This document shows positions 27,758 through 41,065 of a DNA stretch of 64,000 nucleotides, piece by piece; within the stretch, counting starts at the first letter, position 1; every line of letters starts with the position of its first letter. Under the pieces are notes generated by a model, which did no database searches, had not been told where the DNA came from, and worked only from the letters and a program-made list of their open reading frames with translations. Source of the stretch: Chrysomallon squamiferum (Eukaryota > Mollusca > Gastropoda > Neomphalida > Peltospiridae); NCBI GenBank assembly GCA_012295275.1, contig CM022673.1, forward strand, positions 1,328,605 to 1,392,604, in the 5' to 3' direction. The translations under genes and the position numbers were made by a program.

Positions 27758-28215
27758 TTGAATTATTTCGTTATACGAAACTAAAAAGATATATGATTTC
27801 GTTATACGGTCCTAAAATGCTAAATTATTTCGTTATGAAACTAAAAAGATATATGATTTCGTTATATGGAACTAAAAAGCTAAATTATTTCCCATATACG
27901 AATCTAGGAAGCTAAATTATTTCGTTATACGAATCTAAAAAGATATATGATTTCGATATACGGACATAAAATGCTAAATTATTTCGTTATACGGAACTAA
28001 AAAGTTAAATTATTTCGTTATACGGAACTAAAAAGCTAAATTATTTCGTTATACGAATCTACGGAACTAAAAAGCTAAATTACTTCGTTATACGAAACTA
28101 AAAAGCTAAATTACTTCGATATGCGAAACTAAAAAGCTAAATTGTTTCGTTATACAAATCTAGGAATCTAAATTATTTCGTTATATGAAACTAAGAAGCT
28201 AAATTGTTTCATTAT
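27758..28215. repeat. 30-bp minisatellite with TTATTTCGTTATACG core
   Basis: About fifteen head-to-tail units of about 30 bp (ACTAAAAAGCTAAATTATTT followed by CGTTATACGA) with substitutions and short indels. Weaker copies continue on both sides, from about 27405 to 28370. Confidence 0.9.
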
Positions 28216-28848
28216 GTGAAATTCGACACGTCAGTGATATCGACGTATGACAGTCAGCAACAAAATTATTTCATAATTTAAAATTTCAGGAGATAACTGA
28301 TTTCATTCTGTGAAAATCTACAGCAATACGATCTCGAAATGTGAAATTCATCTGTGAAATTATTATTCTTCATGAAATCTGCGTTTTACTTCTAACGTAT
28401 CTTAAATATATTTAATTTCATTTCATTCAAGTTAATTAAAAATCAGGATATGTTTTATGATTCACAGAGCTAGCAAAGATACATTTTTTCCCCAAACTAT
28501 TTATTATTATTAAAGAAGCGGTTAAAGCCATAAATTCATTAAACTTTTCAGTTTTGACTAAAGACTTTTGAAATATTTTCCTAATTAAAGTTAATTGAGA
28601 AAATTTGTTTTAGCATTTTCATTCACGAATACAATAAGCCTTCCAAAATATGGGTTCCATTGGGGCGGAATGCGACCATATATATATATATATATATTTT
28701 ATTGTTGTTGTTGTTGTTGTTGTTGTTGAAATTGGTTTTATCTTCAAATTTCACCAGAAAGATGATTGTGGTCGCGATTTTCTGAATTCTACATATTCTC
28801 CTGGTTTTGACAATTCTTACTATATTCTTTAATGTGCAGTTCTGTACA

Positions 28849-28891
<43 letters not shown>

Positions 28892-29649
28892 TGTTGTATA
28901 CGTACTATGAGGCACCGCATGTGTCCTGTATAAAAGATACAACAGTAAAGTTGCAGCGTTTAATGCTGACGTTTTCTGTAATCTGTAATTAAGTTACATT
29001 TCAATTATTTATCGAATGACTGACTGTATTTACCTCCCAGTTGAATAGGTGTCTTAATCCACTTTCTACTTCAATTACTGTATGAAGTTTTCACTGGGAT
29101 AAGGTGGAATTTCAGAAGAAAAAATAAATGATTAAAAAAGACTTGCCACATATTCGTTTACAATTATAAACGACAAAAGCTGATTTCCTCATTAATATGT
29201 TAGGATTTTTACAACATTATATATGCCACCATAAAACCGTAATATAAAAGTATATTAAGTATCGTTAAATAAAATATTTCCTACTCGTGAATGCACGATC
29301 GATTTTGTTTTGAGGATTAAATAATAATAAAAAAAATAAAAAAAATAAAAATATTCATGCTTTACATATCTCATTTATTGACCTATAGTCGTCTGCTAAA
29401 AACAATACACATAGTTTTAAATCCGGCGAGAATGTCGATTCTGCTTGTAGGCGAGATTTCAGGCGAGTGCATTGAAACTGACTTAGCTATTAATAATTAG
29501 TAATTCTGCTAGAAGCCGATTAAATATTTAATACTGCAGATAAAGGAAACAGATTAAAGTGGTTACAATCTAAAACGTCGGGGATCGCAGACAAAGAAAC
29601 GGAATGAAACTAAGATTCACAGAACGAACGTGATGTGCTGAACAATGAA
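28216..29649. other. AT-rich gene-less stretch
   Basis: Contains (TA)n and (TTG)n at 28679-28728 and (CA)n at 28850-28890. No gene is recognised. Confidence 0.55.
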
Positions 29650-30390
29650 TAGTGGCGTAATTGTGATGATGATAATAGTGATGATATTGAAAGCGATAAA
29701 AAAAAAATGAAGAACAACATGATGTTAGTGGTGATGATGATTATGATAATGATGTCGAATGCGACGTCAAAAAGAATAAGACGGCGACGACCATGATGAT
29801 AATGACAGTACAAACAAGACGATGATTGATATGTGATGACGAGAGAAATTATTATTTGTTATCATCATCGGTAAGGAAAAACAATTTTAAAAAGTAAAAA
29901 TAGGTAAGAAAAAATAGTAGAATGAAACAAACAGATAGAAACAGAACGAGAGATAAAAAGTCTGTAAGCGAGAAAAAGAAAAAGAAAGATTCAGATAAAA
30001 TGATATATAAAGATTTTAAGATAGAAACAGATGAAGACAAACAGAAAAAGAGAGGGAAATAAGAAATATATAATAGAGGTTGGTGTCGAATGTAAGAAAC
30101 AGAGAAACTGAGAGAAAACTAAAGGCACACAATAAGAGAGTAAATAAAAGCAACAGAGGGAGAAATGAGAGTCAGACACAGAATGAGACTGAAAAAAACG
30201 GAAATTAAATAAGACAGAATCAGAGATCGAGTCATAGCGATGGAGAGAGAAAGATCAGACTAGAAAGAGATGAGAATAAAGAGAGGTAGAAAAAGGTAAA
30301 GAAGGAGTTGGTGAGAGAGACAAGACGACAGAGATCAGTGGAAAGAAATGAGAAAAAAATGAGGGGAGAGTTAGGTGAGGAACGAGTGAT
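29650..30390. other. Purine-rich, degenerate GAT and GA stretch
   Basis: GATGAT-like sequence at 29655-29850, then an A/G-rich strand. No gene is recognised. Confidence 0.55.
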
Positions 30391-30437
30391 GGAGAGAGAG
30401 AGAGAGAGAGACAGACAGAGAGAGAGAGAGAAGGGAT

Positions 30438-30521
<84 letters not shown>
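30391..30521. repeat. (GA)n microsatellite
   Basis: (GA)n interrupted by CAGACAG and AAGGGATGAG; the pure run is 30440-30521. Confidence 0.97.
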
Positions 30522-30525
<4 letters not shown>

Positions 30526-30859
30526 GGATAGAGATATGATGGGAGAAAAAGAAAAAGCAAGAAGACAAAGAGTCAGAGCGAGAGAATTTCATGAACAATT
30601 CTAAATGATAAAAATTAATGAGTGAAGAAAAAATAAATCTAAGAAGCGAAGCTCAGCATAATTAAAACATTTTTTTTTTTTTTTTTTTACGAATAAAACC
30701 ACATATCGAATAAAACCACAAATCGATTTTTTGAATATAACATGCATAGTACAGTTATCAACATTTTTCATTAACAACTGGATTTTAACAAACGTTTGAT
30801 TATTTATGTTGAATATAACATTCATAGTACAGCTATCAACATTGTCTCTCTTCCTATAT

Positions 30860-31000
30860 GTCTGTCTGTCTGTCTCTTTATCTATCTATCTGTCTGTTTA
30901 TCTATCTATCTATGTATCTATGTTTGTATGTGTATTTGTGTGTCTCTCTGTTTCTCTATTTGTCTGTCTGTCTGACTATATGTATGGCTATGTATATATA
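30860..31000. repeat. (TCTG)n and (TATC)n imperfect repeats
   Basis: TCTG, TATC and TGTC tetranucleotides with drift. Confidence 0.85.
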
Positions 31001-31446
31001 AAGAACAGAATGTATGAAAATCTTATTTATAATAGCTATAAATAAACACTGAAATTTAACATACAAAAAATCGTATTTTTATATATTCATGCTAAACATG
31101 CATTTTTGCTTGAAAATAAAGATTTTTGTCTCCCATTTCACAACAGATACCCACCCCGATCGATGACTTCTTACACATAATTTAAACAAGCAGTTCTTAT
31201 TCAGACGATCTTTAGCTTAAAATAATGTGATATTTTAACAAACTGTCCTTCTAGTAAATATCAATATTTTCGAGAATTTTCATCTAACATGAAAAACTGT
31301 TAATAATTATTAAAACCACGAAGAACTGAACTGGAAGAGTACTGGAAAGAAATCGTCTGACACAAAATTGCGGAAACAGGACAACGTGGAAACACCATGC
31401 TGAAAGTTTCACTGCTGCTGCACAGTGATGATAATAACCGATAACA

Positions 31447-31476
31447 GTTTAACCCGTTCCAACCACTGCGCCACGA
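31447..31476 (-). repeat. SINE-like fragment, copy 1
   Basis: The minus strand reads TGGCGCAGTGGTTGGAACGG, a tRNA A-box-like sequence. The 30-bp segment matches 33276-33305 at 24 of 30 positions. Probably both are heads of one tRNA-derived SINE family. Confidence 0.4.
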
Positions 31477-31499
31477 ATGGTATAGCATTTAACACGGTA

Positions 31500-32279
31500 G
31501 ATTAACAATTGTTTGTAGAGGTGTCTTTTAAAAATAAATCCTTACTCCTAACTGACAAGAGTACCCTTGAATTTATGGATAAATAAAGAATACGTAATAA
31601 TCGTTAAATTTAAAATAATATTTTAAAAATCGTTAAACACTTAGTTCGGTATAGTTTATTACATAAATAAATAAATTTAGAAGGTTAATAAATAAATTTA
31701 GAAATCTACTAAAGATAGGAAATAAAAAAAAATATATATATATAAAAAAATCTCTACTAACTGACATCAGTTAACAAAACAAATTTTAGAGAAAAAAACA
31801 TTCAGATTAGAAATGCATAACGTTAATCCATCCAGTACTAGTTTTTGCCTGCGGTAATTTAACGTATAATTCATACGACAAATTCCTGAGGGTACACTAA
31901 AACAAAGCTCGCTCTAACTCTCAATTAGAAAGTTGTAGAATTTTCTATCATAATGCAGTAGAGTACGTCTGCTATTATCGTGATGGAAATTGTGACCGTC
32001 TATACTCGGTTGAATTTATTAACGTATAACAACCTCACTCAGTGTCACTGTGACCTGGGTTGCACAGCACCAACTGAATTAGTGTCGATATTAATGTGTA
32101 GTTTTGGTAAAGTACATATATGTTTTTGATTTTGATTTATTTCTTTGCTTCTTTGTTTATTTGCTGGTTTGTGTGTTTGCTTGTTTTTCTGGGTTTTTTT
32201 GTTTTTTTTTATTTGTTTTTTTTTTGTTGTTATTGATTGATTTATTTATTTAAGTTTATCGACGATAAATTTAATACAA
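31500..32279. other. AT-rich gene-less stretch
   Basis: No gene recognised on either strand. Confidence 0.55.
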
Positions 32280-32850
32280 AATTATACATAAATATACACA
32301 TACAGACAGGCAGATATACATATACATAGAGGCATACATATATTCATATATACACATACATACTATACTATACATACATGCATACACACACACACACATA
32401 CGTACACATACACAATCATATAATTATAAGTAAATACACATACAAATTTATAATACGAAATAAGAGACAGAAACCAAAAATAAAGGAAGAATCGAAGGAA
32501 GAAAGCGTCATCATCATTATCATAAACATCATCATCAACAGTTACACTGCTAAAGCTCTCTTAACGTTGCCTCTACAGTTGCAACTCCTACAACTACTAC
32601 ATTTACTTCTTCTGCTACTTCTACTGCTATTACTACTACCACCACTACTACTACTACTACTGCTTGCAGCATCATCAGCGTTACCAACAGCCCTGAAAGT
32701 GTTACTAATTGACTAATAATAATACTATTACACTTATCACAACTTCTACTACCATTAATCCAGTTAGTACTACTACTACTTATTATTATTATTCAACTAC
32801 TGCTACTTCTTATAATAATAAGAACAGCAACAACAACAACAACAAAAGTA
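32280..32850. repeat. (CATA)n, (CA)n, (ATC)n and (CTA)n simple repeats
   Basis: CATA/CACA at 32283-32415, ATC at 32506-32540, CTA/CTT at 32588-32665 and 32745-32800, and AAC at 32827-32845. Confidence 0.85.
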
Positions 32851-33275
32851 AATTTATCAGTCTTCTACTTCTCTTCAAAATATTATAACTTCAGTATATT
32901 AAAACAAGCAAGACTAAGCTGTTATAATTACTATAGCAGTCTCTCATTTGCTTCAATTTCTTATTTCGTTGCATTCTTCTAGTACTGAATTGTATCTTTT
33001 CTAGACATAATCGATTTTCTCGAACTATAACCTTCGTCTCTGTGTGCATCTGAATTTGAACTGATGTCAATGTTCTTGATAAGCACTGAAAAGTCAGAGT
33101 CACAGTTTTAATCAAAAACTGCCGCAGAAGCAGAAAATTCAAGATATTTTAGAAAAAATTCTCCTCTTTGTTAAGTGCCTCATATAGTCATTAAGCGAAT
33201 TCAGAATCAATGATTTGAGCATGACTATAAAGGAAGAAAATGTCAGGTTCAATTCTCCTCGGTGCCCCGTGCTGA

Positions 33276-33305
33276 GTTTTACTCGTTACAACCAGTGCTC
33301 CACAA
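33276..33305 (-). repeat. SINE-like fragment, copy 2
   Basis: The minus strand reads TGGAGCACTGGTTGTAACGA, matching copy 1 at 31447-31476. On the plus strand, 25 bases to the left, GGTTCAATTC resembles a B box but in the opposite orientation, so the promoter is not intact. Confidence 0.4.
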
Positions 33306-33607
33306 CTAGTTTATAAAAAGCAATGATTTAGATAACCACAGAGTTTTTCTTCCTCGTACTACTGTCTGAATAAAATATTCTAAGGTTTGTTAAACAATTG
33401 TTGTTTAATTCAATACAATTCAGACATTCGTCTCTACGATGTTCATAATCAGAGCATCATGTTTTTCCTGATACTGGAAAATATGAAAATAATGGGAGAG
33501 AACTGCATTTACGCCAGATTATGAAAACGTAAAAAGATTGATGATCTCCCTTGAATAAATGATCGTGTATAAATAAGTTTATTTTTTATATCTATATGCG
33601 TGTCTCT

Positions 33608-33850
33608 CAGTGTGTGTGTGTGTGTATATGTGTGTGTGGGGGGGTGGGGGGGGTGAGTGTGTGTGTGTGTGTGAAACGCAAAAATAAATGAAAAAAAAAG
33701 GTTTTAAAAATGTTAAGGTTTCGAAAAGGTTTTAAAGATGTTTAGGTTTCTGAAATAGGGACTGTGTATGTATGCGTGTATGTGTTTGTCTCTGCCTCTA
33801 TGTGTGCGTATCTGTGTGTGAATGTGTGTGTGATATAAGTGCGTTTGTGT
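33608..33850. repeat. (TG)n with a G-rich core
   Basis: TG/TATG repeats surround seven G, one T and eight G at 33638-33653. Confidence 0.9.
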
Positions 33851-34041
33851 GCTTATGTACGTAGTAACATTCATAGTTTTGTGCTTTTGTTATTCACGTG
33901 TATTAAAATCTATAAGATTGTACTCGTGAAAACGTGATATATCTATCTATCGAAGTTTCGTATCTGTTACGTCTATAGTAAACAAAACAAATAGTAGGTC
34001 GATTTTGTTCTATATTTCATATAAAATACTCCGACGTAACA

Positions 34042-34126
34042 ATTTGCATATTTTCCTAACCGACTGGGCACCATGCAAATTAGTCTGCGAGCTTTATGCA
34101 AATCGTGAATCTAGCTTTATGCAAAT
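34042..34126 (+). promoter_or_regulatory. Cluster of four POU octamer motifs
   Basis: Four exact octamers occur in 85 bp: one inverted, ATTTGCAT (34042-34049), and three direct, ATGCAAAT, at 34073, 34096 and 34119. The direct copies are spaced exactly 23 bp and their spacers both end in GCTTT, so the module arose partly as a tandem repeat. ATGCAAAT is the established binding site of Oct/POU factors. The target gene is unknown; no gene starts within several kb. Confidence 0.4.
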
Positions 34127-34259
34127 TATTCGGAATTACGCATTTAACACCATAAAACATTTAACACATGTTTATGTCGCGCTATTTTGCTTTCTCTTTT
34201 TTTTTTCTGAAATTGACATAGATGGCTTTTTGCAAACAATGTTTTGTTGAAGGATTTTG

Positions 34260-35180
34260 GTTTCTAATGAATTTTTAGAGTGTTTTATTTCTTGATTTTT
34301 AGTTGTCAAAAAATGTTGTGATGTTATTGGTATTATTATTATTTATGTTATTTTTTATTATTACAAAACAAATAGTTAAAGGTATTTTATGTCAACACAG
34401 TTTAGCCTGACAGCTGTTTTCATCTCTACATAACAGAAAACTGTATGAAAATAACATCGTAAATCCTTGATTAGTGGACTGAAGATTCAACTGCTTCTTT
34501 ATTTATTTTTTATTGTTGCTGTTGTTGTTTATTCATTTTTTTTTATTATTTACTTACTTTTTATTCATTTATTCATTCATTTTCTAGAAGAACATCTATT
34601 TTTTTCCCCTCGCTGTGATCTAACCTCTTTGACTAGTTAGCCTATATCCAACACAAACCTCTTTTCAAGGTCATCCAGCAGAATTTTGCCAAATAGAATT
34701 TCAATAGATTTTGGATAACTCTTATATCTAATTACCATTTAATAACAATAATTATAGTTAAAATATAACAACAAAAAACAACAACAACGTATATCTGATT
34801 TAGTAGCATCTTTTAGCATATACGTATGTATGAAACGCAAATATATAAATACTTTTGCCAATAATACATCACTCGACATATAAGAATGTATTCTGTCTCC
34901 CCGACACACCCTCGAAATCAGAATATATTTACTCAAATTCTATGAGATGGAACATACATATAGATAAATATAGGTACATAAACTGATATATTTTATATGC
35001 TACGAAAGTACAAGGGATTTTTGATAAACAAGTGCATTTTATTTTACATACATACATTCTCTAAAACTGCATAATAACATGTAAATTTAGCCGTACAATT
35101 ACTCATATAGTGCATGTACAAATGTAATAAATAAAAGGATTTTTAAACAGGTTTTTAGTATATAAAACTGGAAAATAAAT
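34260..35180. other. AT-rich gene-less stretch
   Basis: No gene recognised. Confidence 0.55.
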
Positions 35181-35199
35181 ATTTAATATTGTGTCAGAG

Positions 35200-35535
35200 G
35201 TTTGGGTTTTTGTGCAGATGTATGTGTATGTGCATGGATGTATGTATATATGTATGTATGTATATGTTATGTGTGAATGTATGTGTATGTATGCATGTAT
35301 GTTGTTTATGTATGAAACGCATGTATATGACGTATATATCTATTTATGTGTGTGTATGTCTGCTTATGTGAATAGCAATATATATGTATGTAGGCATATA
35401 AGTACGTGTCTGCATATATATATATATGCTAATGTATATTTGTATGTAGGTATGTATTGCACACATATGGTTGTGTGTATATTATATGTTTGTATATTTG
35501 CACATCTCTGTGTATATGTATGTATATATTATAAT
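35200..35535. repeat. (TATG)n imperfect microsatellite
   Basis: TATG/TGTG tetranucleotides with drift. Long Tyr, Val and Cys frames across it are artefacts. Confidence 0.88.
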
Positions 35536-36289
35536 GTTTTTTTACCTATTCGTACAGCAGTGAAGGCGTGTGAATGCGCTCTTCAACTGTTATTTTTATA
35601 ATCATTTTCAAAACCAGCAATGTTAATCGTTGGGTGTCCTTGTAACACTATCCCTCACATCATCCTCCTCCTCCTCATCATCATCATCATTATCATCATA
35701 TGGGAAATGGCGAAGAAGATGATTATTTTCATTTTAAATTAAATCCGATTAAATGGACTGAGATCAGAATTTCAAATGAAGATCATTGAAAGAAGATTTT
35801 TGACATATGCATTTTTTTTTTTTTTTGAAAGCAATTTAAAATTCGACCTTTGCCTAAGAATATTTTTTTTACCATGTAGTATTTGCAAATACTGCGACAT
35901 TAATTTGACCTTTTTTAAAAATGTTTTGTATGCAATACAATAGTAACGTCTTAAATATTATATACCATCATCTTGTCTATATGTAATTAATATCTGCATG
36001 TATCTGTTTGTGTCTGAATATATGCACACATGCATTTACGTATCTGTATAAATATGTGTGTAAGTATGTTTGTAGCATGTAATTCTGTGTGATATAAAAT
36101 GTGATCATGGAAATGATTCAGTTACTAGCTTCTTCCTGTAATGAATATAATTTTAATCATGCATGCCTATCACAGTCATATATAAGCATCTGCATTTTTC
36201 TTCTAGTAATGTTACTAAACACAGATTACGTTTAAACATCAATTAATACAACAACAAAAAAAAAAAAAAAAGGTTCTTGTTTCGGAACA

Positions 36290-36540
36290 TGCTCACCTAG
36301 ACGTGAAATTCAAATTATTGCAGCGCTTTGATTCCTGCACAGACCATTCATCGACGTGCAGACTGCGAGTGTTTTGTCGTCATTAGCGGTAACATTCCGA
36401 GGAAGGACTTGTGTGTCCGCGTCGATGTTCGAGTTACTATTAGTTTTACAACTGCAGTAACCTGCGCGTGTAACTGTTTACCTAGATAGCTGATCAAGTT
36501 CGCGGAGCCAGCCGTCTCTGTATTGTCACAGCTGGTTGCA
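36290..36540 (-). promoter_or_regulatory. GC-elevated island, possible promoter or 5' exon
   Basis: CpG-containing, complex sequence surrounded by A/T runs. On the minus strand two donor-like junctions occur, CTATCTAG|GTAAAC (near 36482) and CGTCTAG|GTGAGC (near 36296). There is no long reading frame, so if transcribed it would be untranslated. Confidence 0.2.
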
Positions 36541-37878
36541 AATTTTTAAAATAAATTTAAAAAAAAAAAAAAATTAAACATTAAAAATAGTGATAACAAA
36601 TAATAAAAACACCACGAGCATCACTGTTATTTATTGAAATATACATATATATATATATAATAATTTAAAAAAAAAAATTTAAAAAAAATTTAAAAAATAA
36701 AACGACTGATGCAGTATTTTGGTGTAAAAGTACACTTCACGTATGCGCACAGTGTTGTGACATCATTTTAATATTCTAAAAATGGAGGAATAACAAATAG
36801 AAAAGCTGATTAACATACGGGACCACTGAAAAAAAATGATATGTACAGATGAAAAGCAGTCACGGGATTATTCTCAAGGTCATTTCAACTGATCTGTTTC
36901 TGCCTGATAAAAATAAAAGGTCAATAATGTTAATGTTAGAAAGCTTTACTCTGTGGAAGATTTTGAAATCATTCTTTCTTGGGCTATTTACAGTTTATAA
37001 CATTTCTCAACGACTGACGTATCACTGAACATGATGTGTTGGCTTTTTATTTTATGGGAAGGTTTAAACAAAAATCGTTTTGTGCTAATCGAAAAGAGTA
37101 GTTCAAAAAAAATAAAAATAAATAAAAGTTTGTAAATAAATAAATGTTTCAGCCTGTTTCGTTTCAAAGGACACAAGACTGAAAAATAAAATAGTCATTA
37201 ATTTATCATAATTACTTTGTCGTAAATTAATTTAGTTAAAATGAAATAACAGGCCACTTCAATATAGTCAAAATGAATTTAGGTCAATTATACTTACTTA
37301 TTATTTGTATTTAGTTAAATGTAAGTATTACGCTGTTTATATATAGTCAAGAAGAATTAAGCACTCTTATTATATTGTCGTAGCAGTTAGTTAAACCTGT
37401 ACATTTTAAATAACAGTTTATTTAAATATCTCTTGTAATACAAATCATTGATTATAAAATGAATTTGTTTGTAAATAATGACCTACACAGACTGTGCCAT
37501 TATGCAGCTATATCCATCCTGACATGAATTAAAACAATATTCTACTCTGTCGTTTACTCCTTCAGTTCTTTGGTTCCTGTGTGTTTTCAGTGAATTTTGT
37601 CTAATTTTAAGATAGGCATTTTCCTTTCATTTCTTATTTACATTCATTTTCCGTTTCTTATTTACATTCATTTTATACATTGTTACTTTTCAACACGTCT
37701 CAGGAAAGATAACTCTTTACAGACTTTAGTGCCTCTAATTGTGTAGTTTTCTTTAGTTTCGTGCGATGCTTAATAATAAAGTAATACTGTTCGGTTGTTG
37801 TCATTATATTGCTTAGTTACTGAAGCACTTGTTTTAATTTGGCAAGAAAAATGGCATAAATATATATATATACACACA

Positions 37879-37909
<31 letters not shown>

Positions 37910-38778
37910 CCAAGGTATTTATTTAGGAAATAGCGTCCAATCTTTGTTAACAATAAAGTATAATATATGGATGGTTACATAAAACATACAGCGTTATTTT
38001 CCATTTTATAGCTATTGTTGTCACTGGTCATTAACGGATTAGCTTTTTATATTTCTTGAATGACTGATTAAAAATATTTTAATATTACATGTCACATGGC
38101 TAGATCGATCATTTGTCGGTCGTCTGCAATATTGCGACAACTAATCATCTGAACGAGCACTTTTCACCACGCAGTTCAAATGTTTCTCAAATAAATTAAA
38201 TCATTTATTGAAATTTTTCAAAACTTTTTAAAAATGTTCAATACCTACGTTTTTACTCAGAGATTTTTACTTGTTTGATTTTTAAATTTATAATGTTTTA
38301 TTTTATATTATTATTGTGTGTGTGTGTGTGTGTGTGTGTGTTTATTTTGTTATTATTAATATTTTATTATTACTTTTTATTTATTAAATAAATAACTAAA
38401 TAAATAAATAGAAAAATAGTTAGACATATAAATAGATAAATCAATAAATAATTAAATAAATAAAAATAATAATAATAGAGAAAATATCACACAAACAAGA
38501 ATACCTTTATTCTATTTTTTTTATATATATATTCATCCATCTCTTTCTCACACACACAACACACACTCTCTCTATCATTCGCCGTCTTTCTATCATTTTT
38601 GTTCTCTTTTTCACTCTATCTCTCCATTTAACCTATTTCTTGCTATTTTTATTTTATCATTATTATTATCCCCCTTGTTGTCCATCTTCTTAAGTAATAA
38701 TCGTTTCCTAATTTTTTTTTTGTGCGTGTACCTGCATGAAAGAATAAGTCTTTTAAATACGAAAAAAAAAAAAAAAAA

Positions 38779-38814
<36 letters not shown>

Positions 38815-39241
38815 CCCAACAAAGGGAAAATAATAAATTATTGTTCAATTATTGCTCACAAATATAAAAATTACGAAAAAAAAAACAATATTTTCAAATT
38901 TAAAAAGAAAAGAAAATGTTCCATATTATTTATACTCTGTTTTGCTATACATTTGCTTATTATTGACATTCATATTCCAAAAAAAAAAAAAATAATAATA
39001 ATAATAATTATAACCGGAAAAAAAAATCGATTATTAAGGTCATATGCACTTATATCGGACATTCACATCATTGTAATGTCAACAAACAAAAGATATAAAT
39101 ATAGATTTTATAATTATATATTTTTATTATTATTTTAGATTTTTTTTGCAATTGTTATTGAAGAGAATGTTTTGGAAGCTTAATTTTGCCATGTTTTTTT
39201 TTTTTTTTTTTTTTTTTTTTTTGTTTTTTAGTTCATGTTTT

Positions 39242-39281
<40 letters not shown>

Positions 39282-40185
39282 TTTATTTATTTATTTATTG
39301 GTTTCGGTTTTTGTTAAGTGTTTGTTTATACGTATATTTGTTTATGTTTTGTTTTTATTATTAGTGCTGTTTGTTTTGTTTGCATTTTTGTTGTTGTTAC
39401 TGTTTCTGTTTTGTTTTGTTTTTGTTTTATTTGTAGTAGTATTTGCAACAAATTTAAGAATAACGTCCTGTAGTTAAAAATTTTGAATTTTGAATTATAA
39501 TGCATTGTTTTCATTGTAATGTATTAACGAGTACAATGATTCAATTATTTAGAATAACAGTCAGTTAAAACCACCATTCTCGTTTCTGAAATTCTGCAAT
39601 CGCCTTGAGTTGGCTTATACTATTAAAAAACTAGCGTAAAATTTCAAATGGAAATCCTGTATATAAAATAAATTAAACTACAAATTGATTTCACACACAC
39701 ACACACACACACACACAAAAAAAAAACACACACACGTTTGTATTTGTGTTTGTATGTATTAGTTTTTGTGGGGCAATGTATGTACGTAATGAACGCTTAT
39801 AGGTATATATGTACGTGTTAATATGTTGCGCTTTAATTATTGACAACTGAGTTATATTACCGAAATTTTGCTATTTCTGTAACATGACGGCATATTCACG
39901 AAATGTCGATATCTGAGTTACAGAAAAACACGAATTCAAGGCTAACTAACGATTGGAAATATTTTTTCCAATATGAAGAAAGCGAATCAAATAAAGAAAA
40001 ATTAAAGCAAGATAAAATAAAAATAAAGAAAATGTGAGGAAAAGAAACTTATGAATTAGAATAAGAGATCTAAATAAAAAAAAATAAAAAATAAAAAATA
40101 AAAACAGAAAAAAAAAAAGAGGTTTTTGTTGGTTGTTAGTTGGTGTATTTTTATCTTTGTTAATTCTGATGTATTTTCATATCAT
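36541..40185. other. AT-rich gene-less stretch with simple repeats
   Basis: Contains (TA)n and (CATA)n at 37858-37906, (TG)n at 38315-38341, poly(A) then (AAT)n at 38762-38813, and long poly(T) blocks at 39195-39222 and 39246-39278. No gene recognised. Confidence 0.6.
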
Positions 40186-40189
40186 CAGT

Positions 40190-40750
40190 TTAATTTACTT
40201 CGTGTTATAGGTCAAACGTCTATGTTTTTTGATCTAAGAAACACAGCAATATTTCTTTTTCTTTTGACTGAGACGTCTCTATTTCTATATGTTCCTCTGA
40301 TTCTAGATTAATCGTTTAAACATTTTGTTGTAAATCGTACGTTTGCATTTCTGGTTTTTATATTTCATGTTATTTTAGATCACATGTCTGTGTCGTTTTT
40401 TTTTTTTTTGTCTTTTTGTTCTTCTTTATCGATACCGTAACATATACTTTGTTCTTGTAAATCATACGTCTGTATTTCTTGTTCTTTCAGATCATACTTC
40501 TATATTTCTATATTTTGTGTTCTTCTAAATCGTTTGTCTTATAAGTTATATAAAACTGTCCTTAAACTGTTCGATATTGTTTGATCGTGTAAATCAGACT
40601 GTATAGAACCTATTTTTCTACAACTTCAAATAGCGTAATACTAGCTGTTTTTTTAAACCAAATGGTATCATATTACTTGTTATTTTAAATCAGATGCTAT
40701 TATATTGCTTGTTCTTTTGCACCAGATGGTATCATGTTTTTTCAGTCAAT
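40190..40750. repeat. Decayed ~30-50 bp minisatellite
   Basis: The motif TTGTTCTTNTAAATCAYACG and TCTGTATTTC recurs at variable spacing (near 40335, 40378, 40458, 40488, 40532, 40690 and 40720). Confidence 0.5.
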
Positions 40751-40989
40751 GACTTTACAGTTATCTGATTTGCTCATTTCTCCTCTTTAAGATCAGACAG
40801 TCTCTCAGATCGGATGTCCTGTCATTTATCTGTTATTCAAATGACATTTTTTCAGTATCTGACAACGCTGGTGATACTAATACTCTGAGTACAATCAACT
40901 CAAATGTCTTCACGTCTCCGGAACTTGTTTTTCTCGTTATTATTTTATTTCTTAATGCATTGTTTCTGTTGTCATCTTAAAGGACATAA

Positions 40990-41064
<75 letters not shown>
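40990..41064. repeat. (AAT)n microsatellite
   Basis: About 25 uninterrupted AAT units. Confidence 0.98.

Positions 41065-41065
<1 letters not shown>

Noticed and set aside
27820-28060. Similarity of TTCGTTATAC repeats to recombinase sites such as loxP
   Set aside because: Only a short, imperfect resemblance in an AT-rich minisatellite, with no recombinase nearby.
35191-35601. 136-codon frame
   Set aside because: Driven by TATG repeats; no recognisable family and no initiation context.
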